Source: Turbatrix aceti
Taxonomy: Eukaryota > Nematoda > Chromadorea > Rhabditida > Panagrolaimidae
Assembly (NCBI GenBank): GCA_963969345.1
Contig: OZ017769.1
Coordinates: 5,273,725-5,337,724 of the forward strand
Direction: 5' to 3'
DNA: 64,000 bases
The position numbers were made by a program, and so were the translations under genes. Shown piece after piece: positions 1 through 12,400 of this stretch; positions within the stretch are counted from its first letter, which is position 1, and every line of letters starts with the position of its first letter. The notes below the pieces were generated by a model. The model was not told where the DNA came from and made no database searches. It was given only the letters and a program-made list of their open reading frames with translations.

Positions 1-32
1 ACTTTCATTTTTTCTTTTTTGGATAAGACGCT

Positions 33-38
33 TTTATT
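33..38 (-). terminator. poly(A) signal of the small secreted gene at 127-420
   Basis: AATAAA on the minus strand, about 90 bp past the stop codon at 127. Confidence 0.55.
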
Positions 39-126
39 TTTCATTTTTCTTTACATGTTGTGGCCAAAACCAGCGCTACGATACATACGTACTTCAGAGA
101 GAGAAAAAAAGATGCAGGGGCGTTGA

Positions 127-420
127 TCAGTGCTGCGGGGCGTTGGGAGCCGGAGCGGAGCCGCTGGGGCCGGCTCCTCGCTTAGCGGCGACGGCGTAGG
201 TACCGTAGGTGACGGGGATGCCGGCGTATCCAGCTGCGTAGGCGGGGTAGCTTTCGCCAACTGCGGGCCACTGAAACATGATTTATGTATGCCGGAACGT
301 CTTCAAAATCAAATTTACCGCATAACCGTATCCGGTGGCGCCTGCGTAGTAGTACTGTGCGTTGACAGCGCCGGTGCAGAAGGCAAGAGCGAGGGCGAGG
401 ATGACGATGGAGGAGTTCAT
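127..420 (-). CDS. small secreted Tyr/Gly/Ala-rich protein (81 aa, two exons)
   Basis: Exon 1 is 420-319 and exon 2 is 270-127, joined by a 48-bp GT-AG intron (271-318, acceptor TTTCAG) in phase 0. The first 21 residues form a signal peptide: MNSS, a hydrophobic stretch, and a likely cut at VNA-QYYYAG. The mature part is about 60 residues rich in Tyr, Gly, Ala and Pro with a TGYGY motif, ending in APNAPQH. There is no enzyme domain. Composition resembles small cuticular, neuropeptide-like or antimicrobial secreted peptides of ecdysozoans, and I cannot choose among these. A TATATAAA box lies about 60 bp upstream, so this is a strong core promoter. It is divergent from a similar gene at 841, and both carry the signal peptide plus Y/A/G-rich design, so they may be distant duplicates. 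Confidence 0.75.
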
Positions 421-479
421 GATTGGATTGATTGAGGAGTGAAGAATTGCTGGATGATGCCGATACCCCCGAATCATGG

Positions 480-488
480 GTTTATATA
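480..488 (-). promoter_or_regulatory. TATA box of the small secreted gene at 127-420
   Basis: TATATAAA on the minus strand, about 60 bp before the start codon at 420, with C/T-rich sequence between. Position suits a start site near 455. Confidence 0.6.
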
Positions 489-768
489 CAGTTTGAAACC
501 CGCTGAAAGGGCTCCAAATAGCCCACAACTGCACCGGATTGCTTGAAAGTGAGACGCGCGGATGTTTGCATGTTTGCACTCCGCTGCAAACTTGTTGACA
601 CCTCGGATGCGTAAGAAAAAAAAAGTCAAAATGCATCTATCTTTGCTTTTTACGCCTGCCCCGAGATTATCCAATTTCCGTTTATTGTCTCATGTTTCTT
701 CCACACCTTCGAGAGGGCCACCGCACCGCGGTGGCGTGTTCAAACAAAAAACCAGCTCTGCTGCCGGG

Positions 769-774
769 TATAAG
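769..774 (+). promoter_or_regulatory. TATA box of the small secreted gene at 841-1125
   Basis: TATAAG in a GC-rich setting about 70 bp before the start codon at 841, predicting a start site near 800. The two TATA boxes of the divergent pair are about 285 bp apart. Confidence 0.55.
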
Positions 775-840
775 AGGAGACGATCCTCCACCCCAGGCCA
801 TCACATCCAGTGTCCCCGCATCAACAACACAGCAACCACC

Positions 841-1125
841 ATGAAGTTCTTCGCCGTCCTCGCTGTCGTCTTCTTTGCCGCTCTTGCCTTCGTCGCCCAA
901 GGCCAGTACGTCTACGAGGCCGCTGTTGCAGCCCCGGTCTACGAGGCCGCTGTGGCAGCCCCGGCTGCCGTTGCGGCCCCGGCGGTGGCGGCGTACTCGC
1001 CGTACACCTATTCCTACGGCTACTACCCCTACTCCTACGGCTACGTGGGATACGGTAGCAACAAGGGAGTTCCCGCTGGTGCAGGTGCCGCTCCGAAGCT
1101 CACGAACGCCGCTCCTTCGCAGTAA
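841..1125 (+). CDS. small secreted Ala/Tyr-rich protein (94 aa)
   Basis: Single exon. MKFFAVLAVVFFAALAFVAQG is a clear signal peptide, followed by a low-complexity mature chain. It has two copies of YEAAVAAPV, an Ala/Pro/Val stretch and a Tyr-rich block (YSPYTYSYGYYPYSYGYVGYG), then a short tail ending NAAPSQ. No Cys in the mature part, and no catalytic domain. The Ala-Ala-Pro-Val and Tyr repeats resemble cuticle or structural proteins of ecdysozoans. I do not recognise a named family. The ATG follows ACAACACAGCAACCACC and lies downstream of a TATA box. An AATAAA at 1175-1180 closes the unit, so this is a compact highly expressed gene type. Confidence 0.8.
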   Translation: MKFFAVLAVVFFAALAFVAQGQYVYEAAVAAPVYEAAVAAPAAVAAPAVAAYSPYTYSYGYYPYSYGYVGYGSNKGVPAGAGAAPKLTNAAPSQ

Positions 1126-1174
1126 ATTGCCTTTTGTTGTTCATATTGTGGTTGAAAATGTCTTTCAATGTAAA

Positions 1175-1180
1175 AATAAA
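1175..1180 (+). terminator. poly(A) signal of the secreted gene at 841
   Basis: AATAAA 50 bp past the TAA stop. Confidence 0.6.
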
Positions 1181-4100
1181 GTTTACAGTACGAATCAGGA
1201 GTCTCAACGTGGCGATTTTTTTTGACAGGACCATAAAAAATGCGGCCTGTTTGATATTCAGCACCGCAAAAAAATTTGTTTTATTATAAGAAAAATTTAA
1301 AAAGAAATGAAAAAATGCTCAAGGAAGCCAAAATTATTCAAAAAAATATAAAAAGATGTAAATCGTGTTTTTACGCAATTTAAAAATTTTTTAAATTGCC
1401 ACCAAAACAATTGCGCGGCGCCTGAAAGCCTTGATACGAATGGCCTGCGAAAAAAATATTTATAATGGTTTGTTTTTTGCTCGACATCAAAAACGTGCAA
1501 ACGGAAAGATTGAGCTTGTTTTGAAGACGCTCACCAATGTTTTTGATTTTCGGTGCGCTGTTTTCATCCATTTTTGGGTTTCGTGCGGCAAAAATAGTTG
1601 ATTATCACTCGCCACCCACCGCACCAAAGTTGGCGTCGGTGTTGGCGACTGCCGTCAGGCACGTCGAGTACAGATGGCCTTCTATTTCTGGGCAAGTCTT
1701 GCTCGCGGCCGGTCTAATTAGATGATTAGAATGCACACGTCCCCTGACAGCAGTCGGCGGATGCCGTGAGTCGCGACAAACTTTCTGCCCGACATGATCC
1801 TCGGCGGCACGCAACGTGTCATCTTTTGTCAGCCATTTTGAAAACCTTGTTCGTGTTCGTGTTCGTGCTCAAAAACCCCCCAAAATGCCCAATCGACTGA
1901 AAAATTCATGTCCCTGTGACGCAGGTGCTGCTGGCCGGTCAAGACAGGTGTCTGCGTGTCCCTCTCGTGGCCAATACCGGAGACTCGGGGTTTGACGTGA
2001 GCACGGTGCGTCGGCCCCTTGCAACAAACATCTGGCGATAACCAGAAGCACCAGGTGTTGCTGCAAGCAAACACAGCCGGCCAGCCGGGCGATTTCATAA
2101 TATACAGCTATTTTGGGGCTTGATGTGCTGAGTCAGCAACAAAATGTTGTCAACAGTCCATAATTGGCTTCCCATACTGTTTACAGTAACACTGTTAAGA
2201 AATCCATGGAGACAAACCGGTCTGAGTCACCCTTGTTTGGCCAGACACGTTTGACAGCATCCAGGATGCGTGCCATGGCATGGGCCTTTCAAATTCGGCA
2301 GCAATAGCGGAAGCTGTTCTTTCTTGGCCGGGCGAACCACAGAAATAGCTCGATCTTCAGTCCCCTGATTCGCCAGCGGCAAAAAAAAAAAGAAAAAAAT
2401 GCTGTCTTTCTAAAGTTCATTAGCGCACAAAGAGAAAAGCAACCAACTCTTTGTATTTAATTTTATGCACAGACGTCCATTTATCTTTCAAAGTCGTTTA
2501 GTCAGACGGATGCACACTCATGCCAATGGCCTACATATTTTTTTTTCGCAGCACGCTCGACTACGGATATTAGATGGATCCAGGATCCAGCGAATAAATG
2601 GATTTTTGGTCACTGAAGTCCGCCTGGAATGTTCTGCTAAATACATATTTTGCGTTTGGGTTTTTTCGGTGTTTTTGTAAGAGGATATAACCTGTCCATA
2701 TTGTTCTCATGTTTTGCACAGATTCTGCAATCGTAAACATACAGCGTCGATTGGATCAAACATCCAAAGGCAGGATTTGCGTGGATTACGCCGCCTTAAT
2801 TAACCCCCCCCTTGCAAATTCTCCGGAGTAATTCAATTATTTTAAACCCGGACAGCATTTGTCTGAAACTGTCAGATAAACAAATTAAAAAACCCAGAAG
2901 CAAAACAGATTTGCTCCAGAGCGCGCCAGATTGCCTTGACTGACTGCTGAGTGAGTCATAAATCCTAGCATTCTTCGGAGCATTTATTTGGCCGACAAAA
3001 CCACGGAAAGAAGCCGAGGAATGCAATGCGACAGCCGACGCCCGTCTTGATGAACTGAACTTTTTTCTCGTCGTCCCAGGGCGCAGGCAGTACGCTTGAG
3101 TGCCCGTTTTCGGCCAAAGACTGGCCACGCAGCGCTGGTCTCTGGCCGTCGTTTTTCCGAGAGTCGACCGGACTGCAAACCACCCGGCCGAGGGGGCCGG
3201 AGAGCATGGTATAATGTTGTTTAACGGCTTCCAAGCACGCATTACACCAGATTAAAAAAAACCGTATAATACCCCAAAAAAAGTTAAGTAAGTAATAAAC
3301 CAGCAACGGGGCGTTGTTCAAAGAACCGTAAACCCCTGACTTTGCGTCAAAAGCATCAAAAAGCAGATGTTACGATCTAAGATGGTGTTAGCGCCCACAA
3401 ATGTGAAGATGCATGATTTTTATAACACTTCCCCAAAAAATATGAATAATAATGATTTGTATCGTTTTTATTGTCTTTTTACACGTTTTTCATTTGAGAT
3501 TGAGAAAAGCACAACGCCAGTTAACAAAAATAAAACCAAGATCAACTGATGGGAAACCGAGCGTGTGCGTGTGTGACTGATGAAAAGCAGACGAATCGGG
3601 AAGTACGGTGTGCCGGTGACACGCGGAGGGCATCTCAAGCGACCACCCGCCCGTCGCTGGCGATTTGCACGAAAGTCGTCTCACTCACATCACAGCAACA
3701 CGCGAGATAGGCAGAGAGCACAACAATTACATTCTTTGATCCCGCAAAGAACAAAAAGGCTTGTGTGATGGAAAAAAAAACTGGAAAATTCTGGAAAGGG
3801 GGCAGCGAGCTTCCTTCAAAGAGAGGGTCGACGTGGTTCGTCTGACCCCGGCTGAAGCGGAGCGGCGCTCTTGCCGTGTCGTGTCATTCCATTGGCATCT
3901 GCGACGATAAGTCGGGCCGGAAGTCGAGGGACAATCCAAGAGGGTCGGTCTGCTTCTTGCGGGATTCAGATTCACCAAGAAGACTTCTGAAAAGAAAATA
4001 TGGGTCAGAAGGAGCAAAAAATAACGAAGAGCAATGTGCTTACCTTCAAAGTAGGCTGCTGACTACGACGGGCATCTTTTAACAAAAAATCAACGATTCC

Positions 4101-7100
4101 GACCGCTGGCGCCAACCGACCGGTGAGTTGGCTGGCTGCAGGTCGGTTTGCGGTCGCGGTCGCGGTCGTGGTCGTGGATGACCCATCATCGATCGTCGCC
4201 GAGCATTTATAATGAAGCGCGCGGCGGGCTGTCCGGGTGATGATTCGCGCGGGAACGGCCGGCAGATGACAGATGGCAGAATGCCGGAGAGAGCAGAATG
4301 GATGCGCGCCCGTAGCCGTAGAGGACGATCTCTGCGTGGATGGTGGAAAAAACGAGAGAGAGAGGACGACTGAGTTGGCACTAACTCACTCGCCGGCCAG
4401 ACCACTGCTGAGAGGCAGCGACCAGGGAGCAGGCACGGAGCCTTCCTGCCGCCCGCCGGGCAGTCTGGGCTTTTAAAGGGGTCTCCGTGTCCGTGGAGCC
4501 AGCCGGCGTACACCAACACACGCACGCACGGATACGCGACAGCGCCGGCGCGCGTGCGTCGTACCGCCAACGCATCAGCATCAGCACAAGCATATTTCAT
4601 ATTGTGTTTGTTTTCTCGTTGCTCCTCCTCCATCGCACGAAAGGTGCTCGAACGTACGGGAACTCTCTTGGACGACGTGTACTAGCCGCCGCTCGCTCCA
4701 CCTAACCTCGTGAAGCGAGGTGAGGTTTCACCTGCCTACACGCAGCAAAAACAAATCTGTCTTCGGGGTTGAAGAGGACAAATGAATGCAAAAGAGGAAA
4801 AAAAAAGTCAGTATTGGAGTGTTTCGTGCGTTTACGATTCCCAAAAAGGCCCTGCAGGGCTGCCTGCATTCGTGATGAGGGCCGCTCACTTCCGGCGTCG
4901 GATTAGGGAACAGCATTTTTTTGCACACAAATCACCAACCACAGCAGGATGAGTCAGAAGGCAGGCGAGCTCGTGATACCGGCGGATTAGCGGGCTGGGT
5001 GATCATCGCCCCGTCCGTCCAAATTTCGGCGCATGCAACAACAATTCCTCTCTCCGGGCCGCGTGAATCAGCCGACCGCCAAAATTAGCCGACGTAGATT
5101 AGCCTGCATTGTTATCCAATTTTCACGTTCAGGGATGATGTTTGTCTTGTTTTTGTTTGACAGTAGAGAATTCGTTTGCGCTGTGGAATGTTCTTTCTAT
5201 TTTTTGCTGATAATCGCGATCAAAGACCGCCCGGAAACGAAGCGCGAAGCGTTCTTCAGGAGCTATTTAGAAAAGTCACAGGAAAATTGTGCGTGAGTCA
5301 GCAGACCACATCACACACCCTTTATCACAACGAGATGACGACATTGTTGTCACTTGTAACCGATCTTACGCCCGATCAACAACAAAGACACAAGAGTACT
5401 CTCTTTTTTTTTCCATCGTGCTAGCGACACTTACGTCATGTTCTACCCCTCCTGATCAATGGATGGGCGGCTGCGAAGACGGAGACGGAGACGGCGACAA
5501 CAATTGTAATAAATGCATCTTCGTATCTGCATCATCGTTTGTTCCGAGTCCCTCCGACCCGATCTCAACTCTTTTCTCCCAAGCAAGCAACAGCGGTGTC
5601 GCCTCGCACCGGATGGTCACGCGGTCGCTCTCTTTTTTTTTCCAGGCGGCGGTTGATTGACCTGACCCCGTGATCATCGCAGCGGGCGCGCCATGTACCA
5701 CGAGACTCGCACCCTGGCTGGCTAACGACCACGCGCCTCATGTTTTTCGTCTTTACGCCATTACTTACGCCTGTCAGGATGTTGTTGTTTTCGTGATCTG
5801 CGTCTCGATAGCAGACGAAGGACGAAGAACTAAGGGCAAAGACGACAGGTGACTCGACTCGTATAGTCCAGGATATGTATTTATTTTGTCTGAAGAGAGC
5901 AAAAGCCTAATAAGTTTGCATGAATGCGTTTCGTTCGGAGAAAAGGCCAGCTTCCGTATAAATCCGATTACAGGCGTCCGCAGGCATTTTATCTTTCGAG
6001 CACCAAAGCAATTCCGTCCGTTGCGTGTACCTGCCGGACCGTACAGCAGGAAGTGGCGGGTGCGTGCTCGCTTACTCACCCGGCATCAGCCGACAAGGCA
6101 ACAACGGGCCAGCCAGCGGCTATGGTGTGCCCCCGCACGTTTTCTCTTGAGTCGCACATTTCTTACTTTACCCCTGAGACCCGGTCTGTAATCGGCCTTA
6201 TGGCGCCGGCCAGGGCTGCTTTGGATACGGCAGGGGCTTGCGAAGCCTCTTTCGCACCTGAAAATGCTAATATGCCACCTCATTAAGTCAGACCGAACAT
6301 GGCCTACGCATTTTACGCAAAGATACATAATTTGCATTGGTTTGGGATCCGATTATTAAAATAGATATTTACTCTGCAAACTGTTGAATAATTATGGCCG
6401 ATGTTCAGTCGGTTGCTCGCTCGTCAGACCACTTCCGGTAACTATTTTTGATCTATTCTCGTATGCAGTGCCCGGAAAAAAAACCCCACAGAACGTGGGA
6501 TTCTCAATGCTCTTTTTTTGGGCAGTTTTTCGTCATTACGGTTGTGAAAAGTGGCAGAAGCACGCCTTTCGGGAGGCAAGTGGTCGTAATTCAAAAATCA
6601 CTTTTGACGGAAGAGGTGAGTGCATGCATGCATGCATGCCATTTGCTGCTTCTCACAATTTCATTAGCCTGAGTGAGTGAACAACGTTTTCGAAGAAACA
6701 GACGCCGTGCAATGAATGCAGAAGCCTGAATGCAGCCTCTCTCCAAAGTCCGGACGGCTCGGTTTCGCAAAAGCGATAAATTAAACATGCCCATTGTGCC
6801 TACCGTGACACGCGTTGCATGCCTCGCCAAGTGCTCTCGCTCTCGGATTGTCCCAGGCTTTTCCATAATCTATCCACAGAAAAGAAGCAAACATCTTCGG
6901 GCGAAATGAAACGATGCCAAGGACAAAGGACAAAGGACAATGCCCTTTTACGTCTTTTACGTGCGTTTCGCCTTTTTTTGCTGTTTACAAAGCACATTGC
7001 CGAGGGTTTGTTCTTAGAATGGCACTCCTTGACACCTGAGCAGCTAGCAGGTAATAGCAAGCTCTTGAAAGGGCAAGATGTAGGTGTTGCGGTCGGTTGA

Positions 7101-8327
7101 TCTATGACCCCGTGCCTCACTCAACTCGAGCAATGTTGCATTTCGCAACGGAAACAACCACCACCCACGATTGTGGTTTTACCAGCTGCATTGAACAATC
7201 AGTAGTGGCATTCATTCAAAAACACAACACGGAACTGGATAAACAAACCGCTGCCCGTCGCGGCGTGTTTAGTGCATACTGCTTTCACCGGTTGCGGCGC
7301 CCATGTCGTGTTCGTTCAACAGCCGCGAAAAAAAAGCTGTGCACACAGTCGCAGGCCATGAAGCACCCCCGGGCGCCGACCAATGAGCCAAACTGTGAAC
7401 TCTGTAGTCGTGCCCTTCACGAAGGAACAGGGAACATGGGATAAATAATTTTTATTTGTCTGGTGTGAAAAACGAGAGCAGAAATAAATAAATATCTATC
7501 GTGAAATGCACTTTTTGTGGAAAATAACACGTTTGTCGTGGAAAAAAATTTGACCTTTCGGAAGATGTTTGATGGAATTGTGGTCTACCGAAAAAAAAGA
7601 TGGTTTTGTGCAATGCGTGGTAACGCTTTTGGGCCTGGTGTAGGAGACAAACAATCTTATCACCTTTACACGGGGCTTGTGACGTTGCGTGACTGTTTAT
7701 TAGTACATACACGAGAGTCATTAAATGTCGGCCACCGCCTGACTTCTCTTCGGGACTGAAAAACAAAAGATCCTGACTGAGTCATGGTCCCGAGTCTAAC
7801 TCCAAAGTGCAGCGCAGACACGCAAATATAATACATGCATTGTTCGGGCTCCAGGTGAACGCTTGAAAAAGTGCAAGGCTTCTCAGAGTTGTTTTCTGTT
7901 TTCGAGTCTGCATTCCGGCTACAGCTTAAGTGTACAATTTGTAATTGTGAGAAATTACAAGTCTCCGGCTTCCGGCACCCCCTAATTCACGTGCATTTCA
8001 CTTTGAAGCCGTATACAGACAGCCTAGATGGCTACAACCACAAGTTCACATCCCTGTGGACAGATTTTACGGCCCTGGACACCGCACGCTAAACAAAGAT
8101 TCGACCATGCCACCGGGCATACCGTAATACCGGCTGCGCGCGCGCGTTCATCTCCACGAAATCGGATGACTGGAAGCCGGTTGCTTGCGCGCGTCATCAA
8201 AGGCAGTCGGGTCCGTGTCGTGACCTAAACGGAAGCCGTGCTGATGTGAGCTGCGCCTCTGACGCCACAATGCGAATGAAGGCAAATTATCCGTCAGCAA
8301 AAATCCGATAAACCATAAAAAAAACAA
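1181..8327. other. 7-kb gene-poor interval
   Basis: I find no convincing protein gene here. Reading frames are short and have no recognisable domain. It contains a small GTTCGT-rich fragment near 1852-1870, a GCAT tetranucleotide run near 6622-6640, a TATA-like box (minus, 4206-4211) and a plausible minus-strand intron at 3987-4043. An unannotated small or non-coding gene is possible. Confidence 0.5.
3467..4180 (-). other. possible spliced minus-strand transcription unit
   Basis: On the minus strand a TATAAA (4211-4206) is followed by a stretch ending in a textbook 57-bp intron (donor GTAAGC at 4043, acceptor TTTTCTTTTCAG ending at 3987) and later an AATAAA at 3472-3467. The only frame open across the splice reads a short Lys/Gln-rich tail ending KKSSW and has no in-frame ATG after the TATA box, so coding is doubtful. 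It could be a non-coding RNA, a gene whose start lies in another exon, or chance. Confidence 0.25.
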
Positions 8328-8333
8328 TTTATT
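8328..8333 (-). terminator. poly(A) signal of BOLA3
   Basis: AATAAA on the minus strand about 40 bp past the stop codon at 8374. Confidence 0.6.
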
Positions 8334-8373
8334 CAAAACAAAAAAAAACTAATTTTTTTAAGGTGCACGGGCT

Positions 8374-8673
8374 TCACGCAGCTTTCGTCTCGATGGTGAT
8401 GCCGTGCCACTGGGGAATGTCATCTTTGAGCACCTCGGTGACCATCTTGTGCTGCTGGATCTTGAGTTTTCCTGCAAAATCGGGTGCTTCGACGCGGACC
8501 TGGAACATGGTGCCGCAGCCACCGGAAATGTCGTGCGCTTCGACGACAGTGGCTTTTGAGAAGGCCGTTTTGAGCTTCTGCGCCACCCGTGCTTCGGCTT
8601 CTGTCTGCTGGGGGACCGCAGACGACGACAGCCACCTTCGGGTCAGGGCAATCCGGGTGCCTACGCGCCACAT
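8374..8673 (-). CDS. BOLA3: BolA-like protein 3, mitochondrial
   Basis: 99 aa in one exon. Residues 1-20 (MWRVGTRIALTRRWLSSSA) form a basic mitochondrial presequence. The rest is a BolA fold with the family marks: DISGGCGTMFQVRV (the conserved Cys of the cluster-binding loop) and the helix-turn motif KIQQHKMV with the invariant His. Length and order match animal BOLA3. The family acts with GLRX5 and NFU1 in the matrix to deliver 4Fe-4S clusters to lipoyl synthase and respiratory complexes. TTTGCTAG stands immediately before the ATG, a splice-acceptor-like site that suggests either a 5' UTR intron or leader trans-splicing and supports this start. Confidence 0.92.
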   Translation of the reverse strand: MWRVGTRIALTRRWLSSSAVPQQTEAEARVAQKLKTAFSKATVVEAHDISGGCGTMFQVRVEAPDFAGKLKIQQHKMVTEVLKDDIPQWHGITIETKAA

Positions 8674-8739
8674 CTAGCAAAGGAAGAATCAGTAAAAACC
8701 CTGGTGGCTTCATGTTGTCTCCCGAGCCTTAGAAATCAC

Positions 8740-9230
8740 CCAAAAAATAGAAAAAAATGTACGAACACGAACAATTTTTCGAATTGTTCAAAAAACCGAA
8801 CAAACGCAAACAATTTTGACCTTGTTCGCGAACAAACATCGAAAAAATTATTTTCATAATTTGTGCAAAATTTAGTTCCCATGAGTAGAAAAACGTAAAT
8901 TTGGGCAGTCCATCTTTCTCGTTTTTGATACAAGTCCTCCTACACCTTTTATTGGCTAAATTTTATGCATGTTATTTTCCTTTTTTTGTCAAATAACATT
9001 GACTTTGATACCCTGACCCTAATTTTTCCTAGATTTTTGTTCGTTTCAGAAAAACGAACAAAAATCTATTTTTTTTCGTTTTTTTTTTTTTTTTTTTTTT
9101 TTTCGTTTGTTCGGAAAATTTAGCATTGTTCGCGAACGAACACGAACAAATAAATTTAAGAAAAAATTGTTCGCGAATGAACACGAACAAAAAATCAAAT
9201 TTGTTCGCGAACGTTCGCTCAACCCTGATT
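8740..9230. repeat. dispersed repeat rich in GTTCGCGAACGAAC
   Basis: AT-rich, with repeated palindromic words such as TTCGCGAACGAACA at both ends and a central T run (about 9081-9103). The right end reads as CAGGGTTGAGCG on the minus strand, like the CAGGG termini of the elements at 16.7 and 29 kb. Part of the interior (TTTGACC..TGTTCGCGAA..AAACATCG) is shared with the copy at 36 kb. Non-coding. The left terminus is not clear and I see no target duplication. Confidence 0.6.
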
Positions 9231-9402
9231 CGAATGCTTGGCTCGTATGACAACTCTGCCTGAATCTGCTTTTCCGGCAGAAAACAATAACCGCATAGGG
9301 AAACAACCTGGAGCACCACGCATCCCAATAAAATCCAAATTTATCAATATCAGTGCACTCCATAAATCATCCCGCTTACGCGACAGAAAAAAAAGCAGTT
9401 AA

Positions 9403-12400
9403 TCAGGCATTACAGGCGACAACGAGGCGTGCTGAGGCTTCGATGGAGACATCGACGTCGTCGTCGAGCTCGCCGGTGTTCAGGCTGCTGCCACCCGCGC
9501 CCACATCGATGCCAGACTCCGACGAGACATCTTCCGACGAATCAGAATCGTCACCAGGAGTGCTGGGAACCGGATCGGTCGTCCTGACGTTCTCGAGCCG
9601 CGCGACGCACACCGGATCAGGCGTAGCATCGTCGATGCCGCTCTTGATGCCGTAGTACCGTCTGAGGGTGGAGTACATGCTCCAGATAGCGAGCGGTCGC
9701 ATGTAGCCAATGGCGCGGTAGCACTTCTTACGGTAGATCGCCTCTGGGGTCTGGTACTGAAGGCCGGCGCGATTGAAGCACGTATCGTAGACGCCGAACG
9801 CGACGTCGAAGCCCCGCTGCGGCTCGCGTTGCTGGAGGTAGAAGGCACCGAGGGCGTACGTGATGCCGGTCCACACCTCGTCCGCCTGGATGTACTCGTC
9901 GTCCACGCGGCCGTCCGGCTTCATGCCATTCACCGCGCCGAGGCGGCCGTTGCCGAATTTCATGACGTTGTACTCGTACACCGTGTTGAGAGCCGAGCGG
10001 ACGTGTTCTTCCGGTAGGAGCTGAAAAGCAGTCAAAACAATGCCACAACCGTCGGAAGTGCTATTTTTTTCAAAAAAGTCGACTCCGAAGAATCTCGACA
10101 ATTTTGAAGAAAATTTACCATTTTTTAGGTAAAATTCACTATTTTAAAAAATTTTCGTATTAAATGTCCAAAATTCATAAAATCAAAAAAATGCTCATGT
10201 TTCGATATTTTTAGTGCGTTTTCATATAAAAAAATTTTACTAGATCATTTTGACTAAATTTTGGTCAACATAAGTCAAACAGTCAATTTTTCTCCAAGTT
10301 AGAACGCTGAACACAACTCACATCCTTGACAAGGTCGGGATCGACGGACTGGATGTACCAGTATCCGCAGAGCTGGTCGGCCATGATGGTAGCCTTCGAG
10401 AAGCGGCTCTCGTCGAAGTTGTAGTACTTGCCGTTCCAGAGCTTGGCCTCGAACACCGCCTTGGCAGCGGCGAGCGTCTTTTCGTAGCGCGTGTGAGCCT
10501 CCGTGTCTTCGACGTCGCGGGCCATCTCGACGGCAGCCCGGAGCGCGCCGAGCCAGAGCGAGCCGCAGTACGCGGAGACGCCTTCCATGCGCCACGCGTC
10601 GTAGGTCTGATCGGCGAGGCCGAAGTTCTCGATCATGCCGTCGCCGTCGCAGTCCCAGGACGCGAGGCCGACCTCGATGAGACATTTTACAGTCGGCCAG
10701 ACGAAGGCAAGAAAAGCCGGATCCCGCTTCAGCATGACCGCGTAGTCGCGGTAGCTCGTCAGGACGTATTTGAGGTTGAGGTCCTTCCACATGGCCGTGT
10801 TGTGCATGGCGTAGGCATTGGTCGCGAGCCACGGCTCGCAGGAGGGATTGCCCAAATCATGGGGCATGCGGGTCACCGTCTTCCGGGGCGCGTAATCGCC
10901 TTCCATGTGAAACCGGATGAGTTTGTCTTCCGAGTGGTGAATGTTGTCACTCATCTCCGCCTGCATGACGTGCTCGAGCTTCGGGAAAAGCTCCGCCAGC
11001 GCCGAAGAGGCGTAGAAGTGAACGTCGTACGTGTTCACCATCCGGTACTCCCAGGCTATAAAAACACAAAATATTGGATGAAAAAAAACGCGCGACCGAA
11101 AACTCACATTCAAGGTACCCAAAACGACCGTATTCCTTGAGCAGAGCGACGGTGTAGTCGCTGAGGTGCTTCTCCTGCTGCAGCCAGGCATCGTCGTAGT
11201 CGAACCACATCGAGCCGCCATCCGTGATGAAGTACAGCTCGTTGAACAACGCGCTCTTGAACCACGTTGGCAGGTTCCTGAAACAAGCTCGTCTATAATC
11301 TGTCGGGTCCTAGCCAGAAAACCCGACCCGACGAAGTCAGTAAACGAGTGCGTGCCAAGATCCCCCAAATTCGGGTTCTCGACACGAAAATATCAAAATA
11401 ACGTATTTTGGCCAAAAAAACCATGAAAAAGTACAAAAATTTTGTTCAAAAATTTGATTGAAATATTTAAATAATTTCTGCATAAATTTGAAGTTTTCAG
11501 ATCCAAAAAACTGCAAGTAAGCGAAATTTCGAATCGGGTTCACGGATTTTCAGGTCGGGTACCCAAACGTTCAATTTTTTTCTGTAACACTGGACAAAAC
11601 CAATCAAAATGCACACTTACGGGTGTTCCAGCACAGGTCGCTGCCAATCGTCGATCTTGGTCTCCCATTCTTGGTAGTGTGTCAGAGCGTGTTCGGCGAT
11701 GGTCTGCGCAGATTCGGGATCTGAGCCAAAGTGCCGAGCGTACCATCTAAAAAAATATACCTGCGCATAAATATTTCAAATGGGTTTTCAAAAAAACTTT
11801 TTTTGTCAAAAAGTGATAACTGGGACAGCCATTAGTCGGAACGTTGCATCATTTACAGACGACATTCCGTGCCAAACGACTGCACGACTTCTTTCGCATC
11901 AGTCCTTGCCTTGTAAACACATGGTCAACTTGGCTACACTAGATGCGGAAACGACCCCAAGACTCCCGTCTTACCGGAATAAATTTTGCCTTTTTTTTCC
12001 GATTCCCCTCGGCCACAAACGCATAAAAATGACCCATCAAAAAGTATCCCCGGCTGTTGAAAAGAAAAACAAGACAATCATATTTTTCACGAAATCAAAG
12101 ACAAATCTTACCTGGTGAGGACTCTTTTGCGCTTCCCAAAGGAAACGTTTGGCATGTGCCAAGTCAAGTTGAACTCCATGGCACCGGACGATCCCCGACC
12201 GGCCACCGAAGTTGCAAGCGACACGGCGACGGCGCCGGTCGTCTGCCCGTCGATTGGGGCATCGAGACGACCGCACGAATCAGACAATGCAGTCCAGAAC
12301 GCTCGTCCGGATCCGGTGGGATCGAATCCGGTGCACACGAAAGCTTCGTGGGAGTCCGTAGGCCGTGCACCGATCGCATAAATGCAGCGTGTCTCGTCGA

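Noticed and set aside
4079..4633. 184-codon minus-strand frame in GC-rich DNA
   Set aside because: Arg/Pro-rich low complexity, ends at a point where a different frame crosses the intron; reads like GC-rich promoter DNA.
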